From Caballeronia humi (GTDB taxonomy: Bacteria; Pseudomonadota; Gammaproteobacteria; Burkholderiales; Burkholderiaceae): a stretch of DNA of 64,000 nt. A model generated the notes under the pieces. It saw only the letters and a program-made list of their open reading frames with translations. It was not told the origin of the DNA and ran no database searches. This document shows, in pieces, positions 7,603 through 16,348 of the stretch (within the stretch, counting starts at the first letter, position 1; every line of letters starts with the position of its first letter). Where the stretch lies: NCBI RefSeq assembly GCF_001544475.1, contig NZ_FCNW02000008.1:1-64000 (forward strand). The letters run 5' to 3'. A program made the translations under genes and the position numbers.

Positions 7603-8457
7603 TTAGCTAGACGACGCCTGAACCGCGATCTCCGAGCGCAAGAAATCGACCAGCGATCGCTGAAGCGCATTGAGCGGCCCGCCCGAACTGACGAGCGCGA
7701 GTTCCGAGGGAGGCAAAGGCGGCAACCCGTCGCATAGACGATGATCGGGGAGCAAAGCAGTGGTGGGCAGCGCCGAAATTCCCAGCCCCGACGATACGGC
7801 CGCCTGAATCCCCGTCAGGCTATGACTGCCGAACGCGATGCGCCAGCGCCGGTGCGCCTTGTCGAGACTCCGGATCGCGCGCTGCCGATAAATGCAGCCT
7901 TGCGGAAAAACCGCCAGCGCGACGGGTTCGTCGTCGATCTGAGATTGCGGTCCCTGAACCCAGACGAGCGACTCGGGCCACGAAGCGAGACACTCCCCGC
8001 TGCCCGGCTCGCGCTTCACCAACGCGATTTCGATCTCGCCCGCCGTGAGCTTGCGCTGCAAGTCGAAACTCATGCCGGCGACGGTTTCCAGCCGCGCGCC
8101 GGGCCGCGCCTTCATAAAGCCGGAGAGCATCGCCGTCATGCGTTTCGCGTCGAAATCCTCCGGCACGCCGATGCGAAGCGGCACCAGTTCGACGTCACTC
8201 GTCAGCGCGTCGTGCGCTTCCTGCGCGAGCGACAGCAGCCGCCGCGCGTATTGCGCCAGCACTTCACCGTGCTCCGTGGCGGTCACCTGATTGCCGGTGC
8301 GATCGCGCAGCAGCAGCGCACAACCCACCGACTCTTCCAGCTTGCGAATCTGCTGGCTCACCGTCGATTGCGTACGATGCACGCGCTCACCGGCACGCGT
8401 GAAGCTGCCTTCTTCGACCACACAAACGAGTGTGTTCAAGAGTTCGAGATCGAGCAT
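7603..8457 (-). CDS. LysR-family transcriptional regulator
   Basis: The protein has 284 residues, with an N-terminal winged helix-turn-helix (LELLNTLVCVVEEGSFTRAG through STVSQQIRKLEESVG) and a substrate-binding domain from about residue 90. It is divergent from the HAD hydrolase/aldolase pair, with 116 bp between starts, the usual arrangement for a LysR protein controlling its neighbour operon. The ligand is unknown. It is a little short at the C-terminus compared with the usual 295-310 residues but appears complete. Confidence 0.9.
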   Translation of the reverse strand: MLDLELLNTLVCVVEEGSFTRAGERVHRTQSTVSQQIRKLEESVGCALLLRDRTGNQVTATEHGEVLAQYARRLLSLAQEAHDALTSDVELVPLRIGVPEDFDAKRMTAMLSGFMKARPGARLETVAGMSFDLQRKLTAGEIEIALVKREPGSGECLASWPESLVWVQGPQSQIDDEPVALAVFPQGCIYRQRAIRSLDKAHRRWRIAFGSHSLTGIQAAVSSGLGISALPTTALLPDHRLCDGLPPLPPSELALVSSGGPLNALQRSLVDFLRSEIAVQASSS

Positions 8458-8573
8458 GGTCTCTTCCGATCGATATTTACTTTATCACTGAGATTAACAT
8501 ATAAATTTAATTTCCCACTATCTGACGCCTGACCTACGCTATCGACATCCCCAACTTTTCGACGGATGCTCCC
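8458..8573. promoter_or_regulatory. Divergent LysR / HAD-aldolase promoter region
   Basis: This short AT-rich stretch lies between divergent start codons and includes ACATATAAATTTAATTT around 8498-8514. It must carry both promoters and, by family habit, the LysR site. I could not single out a T-N11-A box with confidence. Confidence 0.45.
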
Positions 8574-9278
8574 ATGACATTGCACGCGACTCCTCGCCCG
8601 AAGTGGCTGACATTTGATTGCTACGGCACGCTGATCCAGTGGGATGAAGGCCTGCAGGCCGCGGTGCGCAACATCCTGGCGACGAAGCCGCGCCACGACA
8701 TCGACCCTGCCAGACTTATCGCGGTGTACGATCGGCACGAGCACGCGCTGGAACAGACGTCGCCGCATCGGAGTTTTCGCGAGGTGGCAGGCGCCGGGCT
8801 CCGGCTGGCGATGGAGGAACTCGGTTTGCCCAGCGCACCAGGCGACACTGAACTGCTGACCGGGCGCATCTCCGCGATGCCGCCGTTCAGCGAAGTCGTC
8901 GATACGCTGCGGCAGCTCAAGAAATCAGGCTATCGGCTGTGCATCGTGTCGAATACCGACGACGACATCATCGCCGGCAACGTCGCGCAGCTCGGCGGTC
9001 ATATCGATCGCGTGATCACCGCGCAGCAGGCCGGCGCGTACAAGCCGGATCGCCGGCTGTTCGATTACGCCCACGAACAACTGGGCGTCACGAAGGACGA
9101 CGTCGTGCACATCTGCGCGAGCCCGCATCTCGATCATGGGGCGGCGCGCGATATCGGGTTCCGGTGTATCTGGATCGACCGCGGCACGGGGCGCACGCTG
9201 CTTCCCGACTATCGCCCGGACGCGACGCTTTCGACGCTCGATGAAGTGCCGCCCCTCTTTGCTTCGCTCGGCTGGTGA
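8574..9278 (+). CDS. HAD-superfamily hydrolase, haloacid dehalogenase type II-like
   Basis: This 234-residue protein has the HAD motifs: the nucleophile in WLTFDCYGTLIQW (Asp15), motif II in LCIVSNTDDD, the lysine of motif III in AGAYKPDRRLF and the acidic motif IV region near ICASPHLDHGAA. The Asp-Cys-Tyr-Gly-Thr-Leu form is that of the L-2-haloacid dehalogenase branch. It is the first gene of a likely two-gene operon with a class II aldolase 15 bp downstream, opposite a LysR regulator. Enzymes in this branch act on haloacids or phosphate esters. The pairing suggests a sugar-acid or phosphoglycolate-type substrate, but this is inference. Confidence 0.85.
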   Translation: MTLHATPRPKWLTFDCYGTLIQWDEGLQAAVRNILATKPRHDIDPARLIAVYDRHEHALEQTSPHRSFREVAGAGLRLAMEELGLPSAPGDTELLTGRISAMPPFSEVVDTLRQLKKSGYRLCIVSNTDDDIIAGNVAQLGGHIDRVITAQQAGAYKPDRRLFDYAHEQLGVTKDDVVHICASPHLDHGAARDIGFRCIWIDRGTGRTLLPDYRPDATLSTLDEVPPLFASLGW

Positions 9279-9293
9279 TCCCAGGGACAACAT

Positions 9294-10082
9294 ATGGCGC
9301 ATACGCTTTCATCCGTTTCCAACGCTCAGTCGGCAGGCCACCGGCGACTCGATAGCGACGAGATCGTGCAGGCACGCATCGAACTGGCTGCGTGTTTTCA
9401 GCTCGCGGCGCAGCTCGGTTTCGAGGAAGGCATCTGCAACCATTTCTCCGCCGTCGTGCCCGGACATGACGATCTGTTTTTCGTGAATCCGTACGGGTAC
9501 GCGTTCTCCGAGGTCACGGCGTCGCGGCTTCTGATCTGCGATTTCGACGGCAACGTGATCGAGGGTGACGGCAAGCCCGAAGCCACCGCGTTCTATATTC
9601 ATGCGCGGCTGCATCGCCTGATGCCGCGCGTGAAGGCGGCTTTTCACACGCACATGCCGAACGCCACGGCGTTGTGTCTGCTCGAAGGGCCGCCGTTGTT
9701 GTGGCTCGGTCAGACCGCCTTGAAGTTCTACGGCCGCACAGCGGTGGATGAGGACTACAACGGTCTCGCACTGGACCAATCGGAAGGCGACCGGATCGCG
9801 GCCGCGCTCGGCGACGCGGATATCCTGTTCCTGAAAAACCACGGCGTGATGGTGGCGGGCGCGAGCATCGCGGAAGCCTGGGACGACCTGTATTACCTCG
9901 AACGCGCGGCCGAAGTGCAACTCAAAGCGATGAGCGCCAATCGCCCGCTCAAGCCCGTCCCGGCGGATATCGCGCAACGTGCCTACGAACAGATGCGTCT
10001 CGGCGACAAGGAAAGCGCTCGCGCGCATCTCGACAGCGCCATGCGGGAGCTTCGCAGGCGCGGGGTGGCATTCGAGACGTGA
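9294..10082 (+). CDS. Class II aldolase/adducin family protein
   Basis: The protein has 262 residues. The fold is shown by ICNHFSAVVPG near residue 44, the zinc-binding HTHMPNA at about residues 118-124 and KNHGVMVAG with the third histidine. Family members cleave or decarboxylate sugar phosphates and hydroxy acids using a divalent metal. The start is 15 bp after the HAD hydrolase stop, so they are co-transcribed. A second, clearly different member of the family lies at 61026-61868 beside an MFS transporter. Confidence 0.9.
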   Translation: MAHTLSSVSNAQSAGHRRLDSDEIVQARIELAACFQLAAQLGFEEGICNHFSAVVPGHDDLFFVNPYGYAFSEVTASRLLICDFDGNVIEGDGKPEATAFYIHARLHRLMPRVKAAFHTHMPNATALCLLEGPPLLWLGQTALKFYGRTAVDEDYNGLALDQSEGDRIAAALGDADILFLKNHGVMVAGASIAEAWDDLYYLERAAEVQLKAMSANRPLKPVPADIAQRAYEQMRLGDKESARAHLDSAMRELRRRGVAFET

Positions 10083-10329
10083 TGAAGCTTCGCGCTGCGA
10101 TGGTCACTTTTTTTTGGCGGGGCTCGCGGTCGGGTCGCTGACGAGGAAGCGGCGACGCGGTTGACCGCCGGAAAGGCGAGCTTTCTTGTCACGCGTCAAT
10201 TCTCCGCACGGCGCCTTCGCCCAACCGTCGCCTATACTGTAATCGCGATGTAATATTTTGTTGACGAGGCTCGCTTGGCGATCTTTCGATGCGTCGGGCG
10301 GGCCCGGAACGCGATTGGAGGACGTCATC

Positions 10330-10776
10330 ATGTTCAAGCACCTGCTTGTGGCGACGGACGGGTCCGCGCTGTCGGAAAGCGCGGCCCAGATGGCCGTGGG
10401 ACTCGCCAAGGAAAACAACGCGACGGTCACGGGGATCTATATGGTGCGCCCGTTCCATATGACCATCTATAGCGCCGAAATGGTCGGCTATACGGAAGAC
10501 GAATTCCTCGCCTCCGATCGCGCGCGCGCCGAGGAATACCTCACGACGGTCCGGAATATCGCCGCGCACGCGGGCGTCGAATGCGACACGGTGGCAGCGA
10601 GCGGCTCGCATCCGTACGAGGCGATCCTCGATACCGCGAAAGAGCGGAACTGCGACCTTATCGTAATGGCGTCGCACGGACATGGCGGCATTCGCGGCCT
10701 GCTGATCGGAAGCGAAACGCAGAAGGTGCTCACGCATAGTCACCTGCCGGTGCTTGTCGTGCGGCCTCCGGTGTAG
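10330..10776 (+). CDS. Universal stress protein (UspA family)
   Basis: The protein has 148 residues from the ATG that follows GGAGG at 8 nt; an upstream in-frame start at 10258 lacks support. One Usp domain is present: MFKHLLVATDGSALSESAAQ at the N-terminus, DLIVMASHGHGGIRG near residue 117, and the G-2X-G-9X-G(S/T) ATP-binding pattern ending in LLIGSET, then LPVLVVRPP. ATP binding is therefore likely. It is a single-gene unit with its own terminator. Confidence 0.93.
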   Translation: MFKHLLVATDGSALSESAAQMAVGLAKENNATVTGIYMVRPFHMTIYSAEMVGYTEDEFLASDRARAEEYLTTVRNIAAHAGVECDTVAASGSHPYEAILDTAKERNCDLIVMASHGHGGIRGLLIGSETQKVLTHSHLPVLVVRPPV

Positions 10777-10809
10777 GGTCGGGCCGCGCGCAATTGAGAG
10801 GTTTCATGG

Positions 10810-10834
10810 GCCGGCTTTGTCCGGCTCTTTTTTT
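10810..10834 (+). terminator. Terminator of the universal stress protein gene
   Basis: The stem GCCGG/CCGGC (10810-10814 with 10821-10825) has a CTTTGT loop and is followed by TCTTTTTTT. It lies 34 bp past the stop codon. Confidence 0.8.
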
Positions 10835-10868
10835 GACCTATCGACCGCCACTTTTTACAGTCATTAGC

Positions 10869-10897
10869 TTGTATCGATACAAAACAGCGTATAGACT
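10869..10897 (+). promoter_or_regulatory. hipBA promoter with a 14-bp palindromic operator
   Basis: TTGTATCGATACAA at 10869-10882 is a perfect palindrome. Its first six bases can serve as a -35 box (TTGTAT), followed after 17 bp by TAGACT at 10892 as a -10 box. A dimeric HipB bound here would block the promoter, the expected autorepression of a toxin-antitoxin operon. Confidence 0.6.
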
Positions 10898-10937
10898 GTT
10901 ATTTCGATTTACAGCTTTAGACCTGTAGGAGCCTCCG

Positions 10938-11315
10938 GTGGACTATCCGGTCAAGACACTTAGCCAGCTACGGCCGATCCTGCTGGGCTTCCGCAAGGCT
11001 GGGGGACTCACGCAGGCCGCAATGGCCGCTCACCTCGGTGTGACGCAGCAGACGTATGCCCAACTGGAGGCGAACCCCGCCGCCGTCAGCGTGGAGCGGC
11101 TGTTCAAGGTTTTGCGCGTGCTGGGTGTCGATCTGATGCTGACGCAAACCGCAGAGGATGCCGGCAATGTCGTCTATCCACAAGACGCCCCGTCAAAGCC
11201 CGCTCTGGCCGAAGAGCACATGCCCGAGTACAACGTGCCCAAACCCGCCGCACGAAAGAAAAGCCCGACGCCCGCAAAGCGGGCATCCGTCGCGAAGAAA
11301 AGGGAGAACTGGTAA
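10938..11315 (+). CDS. hipB: HipB-like XRE-family antitoxin
   Basis: The protein has 125 residues from a GTG with AGGAG 7 nt upstream. Residues 10-70 form an XRE helix-turn-helix (ILLGFRKAGGLTQAAMAAHL, then VTQQTYAQLEANP). A basic, Ala/Pro/Lys-rich tail runs to the end. It ends 2 bp before the hipA start, the tight coupling usual in HipBA modules. HipB binds and inhibits HipA and represses the operon. The roughly 40-residue lysine-rich tail is longer than in E. coli HipB (88 residues) and may add DNA affinity. Confidence 0.9.
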   Translation: MDYPVKTLSQLRPILLGFRKAGGLTQAAMAAHLGVTQQTYAQLEANPAAVSVERLFKVLRVLGVDLMLTQTAEDAGNVVYPQDAPSKPALAEEHMPEYNVPKPAARKKSPTPAKRASVAKKRENW

Positions 11316-11317
11316 GC

Positions 11318-12652
11318 ATGGCGCGCCGCACGCAACCGGGACGGCTCGACCTGTGGATGAACGGATTGCCTGTCGGTTATTGGGAGACGGCGCGCGGGGC
11401 CGAGCGCCTCGTTTACCGCGACGACTGGATCGACGACCGCCAAGGCCGTCCGTTATCGCTTTCGCTGCCTTTTACGCCGGGCAACCAGCCGTATCGAGGG
11501 CAAGTCGTCACCGACTATTTCGACAACCTCCTGCCCGACAGCGAGCCCATCCGCCGACGTATCGCCGCGCGCTACCGGACCGGCGGCACCGCGCCCTTCC
11601 AGTTGCTCGCGAAACTCGGCCGCGACTGCGTCGGCGCGATCCAGATGCTGCCGCCCGACGAAGAACCCGTCGACCTGGAGAGCATCCGCGGGCGAGCCCT
11701 GAGCGAGGCGGACATCGCGCGCCTGTTACGCGACACCATCGCGGCGCCCACGATGGGACAGCACGAATCGGTCGATGATCTGCGCCTCTCGATTGCCGGT
11801 GCGCAGGAAAAAACCGCCCTTCTCTGGCACGGCGATCAGTGGCTTCTGCCCGAAGGCAGCACGCCGACGACGCACATCTTCAAACTGCCGCTCGGGCTCG
11901 TCGGCAACATGCGCGCCGACATGCGGACCTCGGTGGAAAACGAATGGCTCTGCTCGAAGATCGTCGCGGCTTACGGCTTGCCGATCGCCCGCTGCGAGAT
12001 TGCCCGTTTCGACGACCAGAAGGTGCTCGTCGTCGAGCGGTTCGATCGAAGCCCGTCGAGCGACGAGACCTGGATCGTGCGGCTGCCGCAGGAGGACATG
12101 TGCCAGGCGACAGGGACGTCCGCGCTACAGAAGTATCAGGCGGACGGCGGTCCCGGTATCGAGGCGATCATGGAAGTGCTGTCGGCGTCGGAGCGTGCAG
12201 TGGAAGACCGGCGCGACTTCTTCATGACGCAGATGGTCTTCTGGCTGCTCGCCGCCACCGACGGCCACGCGAAGAACTTCAGCATCGCGCACCTTCCCGG
12301 CAACCGCTACCGCTCGACACCGCTCTATGACGTACTTTCCGCGCATCCCATCATCGGCACCGAAGGCAACCAGTTCGCCGCGCAGCGCGTGAAACTCGCG
12401 ATGGCCGTGCGCAGCCGCAACGTCCACTACCTGATCAACGAGATCCAGCAGCGGCACTGGATCGCGCAAGGTCAGCGAGTCGGGTTTTCGAAGGCGGATG
12501 TCGAAGCGATGATCGGCGAGTTGACGGCGCGAACGGCGAGCGTGATCGACGAAATAGCCGCGCTGCTGCCGCGCGATTTCCCGCTGGACGTCGCCGATGC
12601 GATTTTCAACGGCATGCGCCGGCTGAACCGGAGGCTCGCGGTGACGGCGTGA
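11318..12652 (+). CDS. hipA: HipA serine/threonine kinase toxin
   Basis: This 444-residue protein is close to the 440 of E. coli HipA. It has the HipA N-terminal domain (YFDNLLPDSEPIRRRIA) and the kinase core. The SIAGAQEKTALL loop holds Ser158, equivalent to the self-phosphorylated Ser150. The nucleotide lysine is in THIFKL (Lys189), the catalytic loop is ATDGHAKNFS (Asp315) and the metal-binding Asp338 is in LYDVLS. In E. coli the target is glutamyl-tRNA synthetase, and the result is stalled growth and persistence. All key residues are present, so the toxin looks active. The target in this strain is not known. Confidence 0.93.
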   Translation: MARRTQPGRLDLWMNGLPVGYWETARGAERLVYRDDWIDDRQGRPLSLSLPFTPGNQPYRGQVVTDYFDNLLPDSEPIRRRIAARYRTGGTAPFQLLAKLGRDCVGAIQMLPPDEEPVDLESIRGRALSEADIARLLRDTIAAPTMGQHESVDDLRLSIAGAQEKTALLWHGDQWLLPEGSTPTTHIFKLPLGLVGNMRADMRTSVENEWLCSKIVAAYGLPIARCEIARFDDQKVLVVERFDRSPSSDETWIVRLPQEDMCQATGTSALQKYQADGGPGIEAIMEVLSASERAVEDRRDFFMTQMVFWLLAATDGHAKNFSIAHLPGNRYRSTPLYDVLSAHPIIGTEGNQFAAQRVKLAMAVRSRNVHYLINEIQQRHWIAQGQRVGFSKADVEAMIGELTARTASVIDEIAALLPRDFPLDVADAIFNGMRRLNRRLAVTA

Positions 12653-12707
12653 ATCATCCCGACACATGCCGACCACCCCCTGATACGTTCGCGGCGAAGC
12701 GATAAAT

Positions 12708-13337
12708 TCACGCCGCGCCCGGAAACGAAGCGGCGATGACCACGGCAATGAGCGGAACGTAGAACAGCAGAACGGGGGGATACAGCAATTCGGGGAACAT
12801 CAGGCCGAACCAGAGAAGCGTCGATACGACGACCTTACGGACCCTCGTTGCGCGGCTTTCCTTCCAGCCCCACCGTTCCAGCTTCCCGGATACACGCTCG
12901 CCGAAATCGATGCTTTCCTTGTCCGCCGTGTACTGGCTCGACAACGTGAGTGATATTCGCGGGCCGTCGTAGTCGGCTTCCTTGCGCAGCGCTTCTTCGA
13001 TCACGAATACGCGGTTGATCGCGCGCCGCTTCACGACCCGTATCGAAAGCTCCGACATCAGCAACGCGATGATCGCCGTCAGCGCGAGCAGGACGAACAG
13101 GCCGGTACTGATCGGCGAGCCCTTCGAGAAATGCGCGGTCATCGCCGCGCCGACGAGTACCAGCAACCAGCCGCGAATGGAGAAATCGAAACCATCGTAG
13201 CGTCCGATGATGGCTTGCAACTGCCGCCACTCCTCCATCGCGCGTTCGTCGGACTTGGAAGCGGATTGCGTGTCCGGCGCGTTGATGGTTCGATTGCGAT
13301 CGCGAAACAGTCTGGAGCCGATGGCTCGTCGCATCAT
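12708..13337 (-). CDS. Predicted four-helix membrane protein of unknown function
   Basis: The protein has 209 residues with AGGAGCG 7 nt before the ATG. A polar N-terminal 60 residues precedes a helical hairpin (GWLLVLVGAAMTA and TGLFVLLALTAIIALLM), a soluble segment of about 80 residues, and a second hydrophobic pair near the C-terminus. The overall plan resembles 2TM SLATT-type effector proteins, but I see no diagnostic motif and do not assign it. It is convergent with hipA, with 55 bp between stops and no obvious terminator. Confidence 0.7.
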   Translation of the reverse strand: MMRRAIGSRLFRDRNRTINAPDTQSASKSDERAMEEWRQLQAIIGRYDGFDFSIRGWLLVLVGAAMTAHFSKGSPISTGLFVLLALTAIIALLMSELSIRVVKRRAINRVFVIEEALRKEADYDGPRISLTLSSQYTADKESIDFGERVSGKLERWGWKESRATRVRKVVVSTLLWFGLMFPELLYPPVLLFYVPLIAVVIAASFPGAA

Positions 13338-13445
13338 GGTCGCGCTCCTGTCAGGCGAAGCAATCCCGGGAGTGTCGATCCATCCGGCTTCAGGCTAATG
13401 TGCGCTGGCTAACATTTATCCTTGACGGGTGAGTATCTTGAACCA

Positions 13446-14681
13446 TCACTCCGGCGTCGCGTTGCAGGGAATCGCGGCGCCCTCGGAAGCCTCTGTCCCG
13501 ATGCTCGCGAGCGCCGCCAGCCCCAGCAAGGCCAGCGCGCCGCCCAACATGAAATCGGCGGGAATGCCGACGTGATCGACCACCGTGCCGCCGACGAACG
13601 ACCCCGCCGCGATCGCCACCTGGATGATGCTCACGAAAAGCGCCGAACCCGCTTCCGGCTGTTCGGGCGTCGCACGCTGGATCCACACGCTGAAGCAAAG
13701 CGGCAATGCGCCGAAGGCGATGCCCCACGCCAGCACGACCGCGCTTACGCCGAACTCCGAGTGACGCAGCACGGGCATCAGCAGCAACGCGAACATCAAG
13801 AGGGACACCATCGCCGCGACGGAGAGCTTGAGGTTGCGCACAACCGCAGCCGATGCCACGAAATTCGAAACGAAGCCGATGACACCGAAGCCGAGCAAGA
13901 GCCACGTGATCGTCGACATATCGAGATGGGCGTCGCCGAGCAGGAACGGCGTGACGTACGTATAGGACGAGAAGTGCGCGCCGAACACGAGCGCCACCAT
14001 CAGCAAACTTCTGCGGGGATGCGAGCGCCGCAGCAGCAGCGTGAGATCGGAGAGCCGCAACGCCGCCGCCGACGGCAGCGACGGCACGAGGAGCAACTGT
14101 GCCACCAGCGCGACGGCGACGAGTCCGCCCGTCGCCATGAACGAGACCCGCCACGATGCCAGGCTCGCGATGAACGTGCCGAGCGGCACGCCGATCACCG
14201 TCGCGCAGGTCACGCCAGTGAGGATCATCGCCATCGCCCGGGCTGCGTCTCTGGGCTCGACGAGGCGTCTTGCTGCCGACGTGGCGAGCGTCCAGAAACC
14301 ACCCAACGCTGCGCCCAGGAGCGCGCGCCCAACCAGCATGACGGTGAAATTCGGCGCGAACGCGGACAACAGGTTCGACGCGAGCAGCATCGCGGTGAGC
14401 AGCAGGAACACATGACGACGATCCATGCGCCCCGCGCCGAGCATCAATCCGGGTGCCGAGATCGCGGCGATGATTCCCGGCGTCGTGACCATCAGTCCGG
14501 CGGTTCCCGGCAGCACGTCCAGTTCGCTGGCGACGTGCGGCAGCAGTCCGACCGGCAGGAATTCCGTCGTGACGAACGCGAATGCGCCGATCGTCACCGC
14601 TGCTACGGCGAGCCACTGGCGCAACGATGAAGGTGTGTCGCTTAGAGGTAGATCGCTAACGGTTGAGGAGACGTTTTCCAT
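13446..14681 (-). CDS. MFS transporter, DHA1 (AraJ/SotB-like) exporter family
   Basis: This 411-residue protein has 12 predicted membrane helices. The start FVTTEFLPVGLLPHVASELD is the mark of the DHA1 subfamily that includes AraJ, SotB and YdhP, which export sugars, drugs or arabinose-like compounds. The conserved MDRRHVFLL loop between helices 2 and 3 and RALLGAALGGFWTLATS in helix 4 fit. It is monocistronic. Substrate unknown. Confidence 0.9.
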   Translation of the reverse strand: MENVSSTVSDLPLSDTPSSLRQWLAVAAVTIGAFAFVTTEFLPVGLLPHVASELDVLPGTAGLMVTTPGIIAAISAPGLMLGAGRMDRRHVFLLLTAMLLASNLLSAFAPNFTVMLVGRALLGAALGGFWTLATSAARRLVEPRDAARAMAMILTGVTCATVIGVPLGTFIASLASWRVSFMATGGLVAVALVAQLLLVPSLPSAAALRLSDLTLLLRRSHPRRSLLMVALVFGAHFSSYTYVTPFLLGDAHLDMSTITWLLLGFGVIGFVSNFVASAAVVRNLKLSVAAMVSLLMFALLLMPVLRHSEFGVSAVVLAWGIAFGALPLCFSVWIQRATPEQPEAGSALFVSIIQVAIAAGSFVGGTVVDHVGIPADFMLGGALALLGLAALASIGTEASEGAAIPCNATPE

Positions 14682-14944
14682 CGATAGGTTTTTTTAAGGT
14701 TGTGCGGCAGCGGAGGAGATTCCGGGCCAGTCGTTGCCGCAACATAACATCGCATCAAGGGTCTTGCAGAACTCACCGGATTGGTGCCTTGTCGTGGTGC
14801 ATGACGAGCCGCAGAGGCAGAGAATCAGGCAATCCAGCGTCGCCTGTTCCCTCATGTATCAACTCCTTTTCGGCTCAGGGGCTTTTTCGCGGTGCTGCCG
14901 CTTTCTATAGTTCAACCCAAGCCAAACCAAGCAAGGAGATCATG

Positions 14945-15415
14945 ATGTCCGTCGAAACCCGTCTCGCCGCACGCGGCCTCGCCCTGCCCGAGCCGCCCAA
15001 GCCACTCGGCCGCTACACGGCGACAAGTGAAGCCGGAGACCTGCTGTTCGTGTCAGGACAACTGCCGCTGCGCGATGGCCGCGTCGCGTTTCAAGGGCGC
15101 GTCGGAGAAGACGTGAGCGTCGAGGAAGGCCGCCAGGCCGCCGAAATCGCCGCGCTCAACGTGCTCGCGCAAATCCACGCGCATCTGGGCGGATTCGATC
15201 GGCTGGAGCACATCGTGCGGGTCGAGGGGCATGTCGCGAGCGCCGATGGCAATTTCGAGCAACCCGCCGTGATCGACGGCGCATCCGATCTCTTCGCCGA
15301 TGTGCTCGAATCGAAGGCCGGTCACGCGCGATCCGCGTTCTCGCACCGCCAGTTGCCGGCGAACGCGAGCGTGGTGCTCGTGGTCATCGCGAAGATCAGG
15401 CCGCAGGGCGACTGA
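14945..15415 (+). CDS. RidA-family (YjgF/UK114) protein
   Basis: The protein has 156 residues starting MSVETR. The second of two adjacent ATGs is taken because it lies 6 nt from AGGAG, the first only 3. It belongs to the longer YjgF-like subgroup with the N-terminal LAARGLALPEPPKP and LFVSGQLPLRDG, and ends in the usual VVLVVIAKI strand. Classical RidA hydrolyses reactive enamines and imines using a conserved Arg in the C-terminal third. This subgroup is often catalytically different, so deaminase activity should not be assumed. Divergent from the MFS gene; convergent with the LysR gene. Confidence 0.88.
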   Translation: MSVETRLAARGLALPEPPKPLGRYTATSEAGDLLFVSGQLPLRDGRVAFQGRVGEDVSVEEGRQAAEIAALNVLAQIHAHLGGFDRLEHIVRVEGHVASADGNFEQPAVIDGASDLFADVLESKAGHARSAFSHRQLPANASVVLVVIAKIRPQGD

Positions 15416-15423
15416 CGCGCCGC

Positions 15424-16341
15424 TCAAATCACGAGCCGCTTCTTCTCGATCAGGAAATCGACGAAGGCGCGCACGCGCGACGACATGTGCCGCGCATGCG
15501 GATAGAGGAGCACGAACGGGCGCGTCGCGCCGCCGTGCTCTTTCAGCACTTCGACGAGCGTACCCGCGCGCAGGTCCTCCTCCACGACGAAGCGATACGT
15601 CTGGAACAGTCCCGCCCCCGCGCGCGCGAGCGTGACGCCACCTAGCACGTCTTCCGCGCAGCCGTAGCTGCCGGCGGTCGGCACGTCGATGTCTTCGGCG
15701 TCTGTACGCAGCGTCCACACGAGACGCCGCCCGCTGCTCGGCATATCGAACTGGATGCACTCGTGACGCAAGAGATCTTCAGGCGTCGCCGGCGTTCCCG
15801 CGCGGCGCAGATAACCCGGCGTCGCGACGACGACGAGTTCCGCATCTTCGAGCTTGCGTGCGATCAGGTTCGAATCGTCGGGTGCCTTGCCGCGCACGGA
15901 GAGATCGAAGACGTCGTCGGCGAAATCGACGTTGCGGTTGCTGATGTGCGTCTCGACCCTGACATCCGCATGGCGCTGCCTGAATTCAGGCAGCAGCGGC
16001 AGCACGCGATAGTGCGCATAGGGCGTCGGCAGGCTGATGCGCAGCGTGCCCGCCGGGTGGCCGTGCTGGCCGCTCACCTGACGCTCGGCATCGACGAGTT
16101 GCGCGAGCGCGCCGCGGCATTGTTCGAAGTAGATCTGGCCTTCGTCGGTGAGACGGATCTGGCGCGTCGTGCGCACGAAAAGCCGCACGCCGAGTCTTCC
16201 TTCGAGCCGCGACACGGAGCGGCTCACGGCAGCCGGCGTCACGCTGGCGGCGATCGCGGCCGCGCTGAAGCTGCTCAGTTCGGCGGCGAGGCAAAAGAGT
16301 TCGATGCTGCCGATCTGCAAGTCGTCGAATTGACGTTTCAT
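15424..16341 (-). CDS. LysR-family transcriptional regulator (CrgA/AaeR-like)
   Basis: The protein has 305 residues from the ATG at 16341. The N-terminal helix-turn-helix reads IELFCLAAELSSFSAAA through AAVSRSVSRLEGRLGVRLF, and a PBP2 ligand domain follows (LRISLPTPYAHYRVLPLLP). The C-terminal VDFLIEKKRL is usual for the CrgA branch. The start lies 7 bp after the DUF1275 stop on the same strand, so the regulator is probably transcribed with that membrane gene. Confidence 0.9.
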   Translation of the reverse strand: MKRQFDDLQIGSIELFCLAAELSSFSAAAIAASVTPAAVSRSVSRLEGRLGVRLFVRTTRQIRLTDEGQIYFEQCRGALAQLVDAERQVSGQHGHPAGTLRISLPTPYAHYRVLPLLPEFRQRHADVRVETHISNRNVDFADDVFDLSVRGKAPDDSNLIARKLEDAELVVVATPGYLRRAGTPATPEDLLRHECIQFDMPSSGRRLVWTLRTDAEDIDVPTAGSYGCAEDVLGGVTLARAGAGLFQTYRFVVEEDLRAGTLVEVLKEHGGATRPFVLLYPHARHMSSRVRAFVDFLIEKKRLVI

Positions 16342-16348
16342 GTCGATC

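Noticed and set aside
10104-10192. Short basic minus-strand peptide after the aldolase gene
   Set aside because: A Lys/Arg/Pro-rich tail is readable but there is no good start or ribosome site and no known family; too weak to list.
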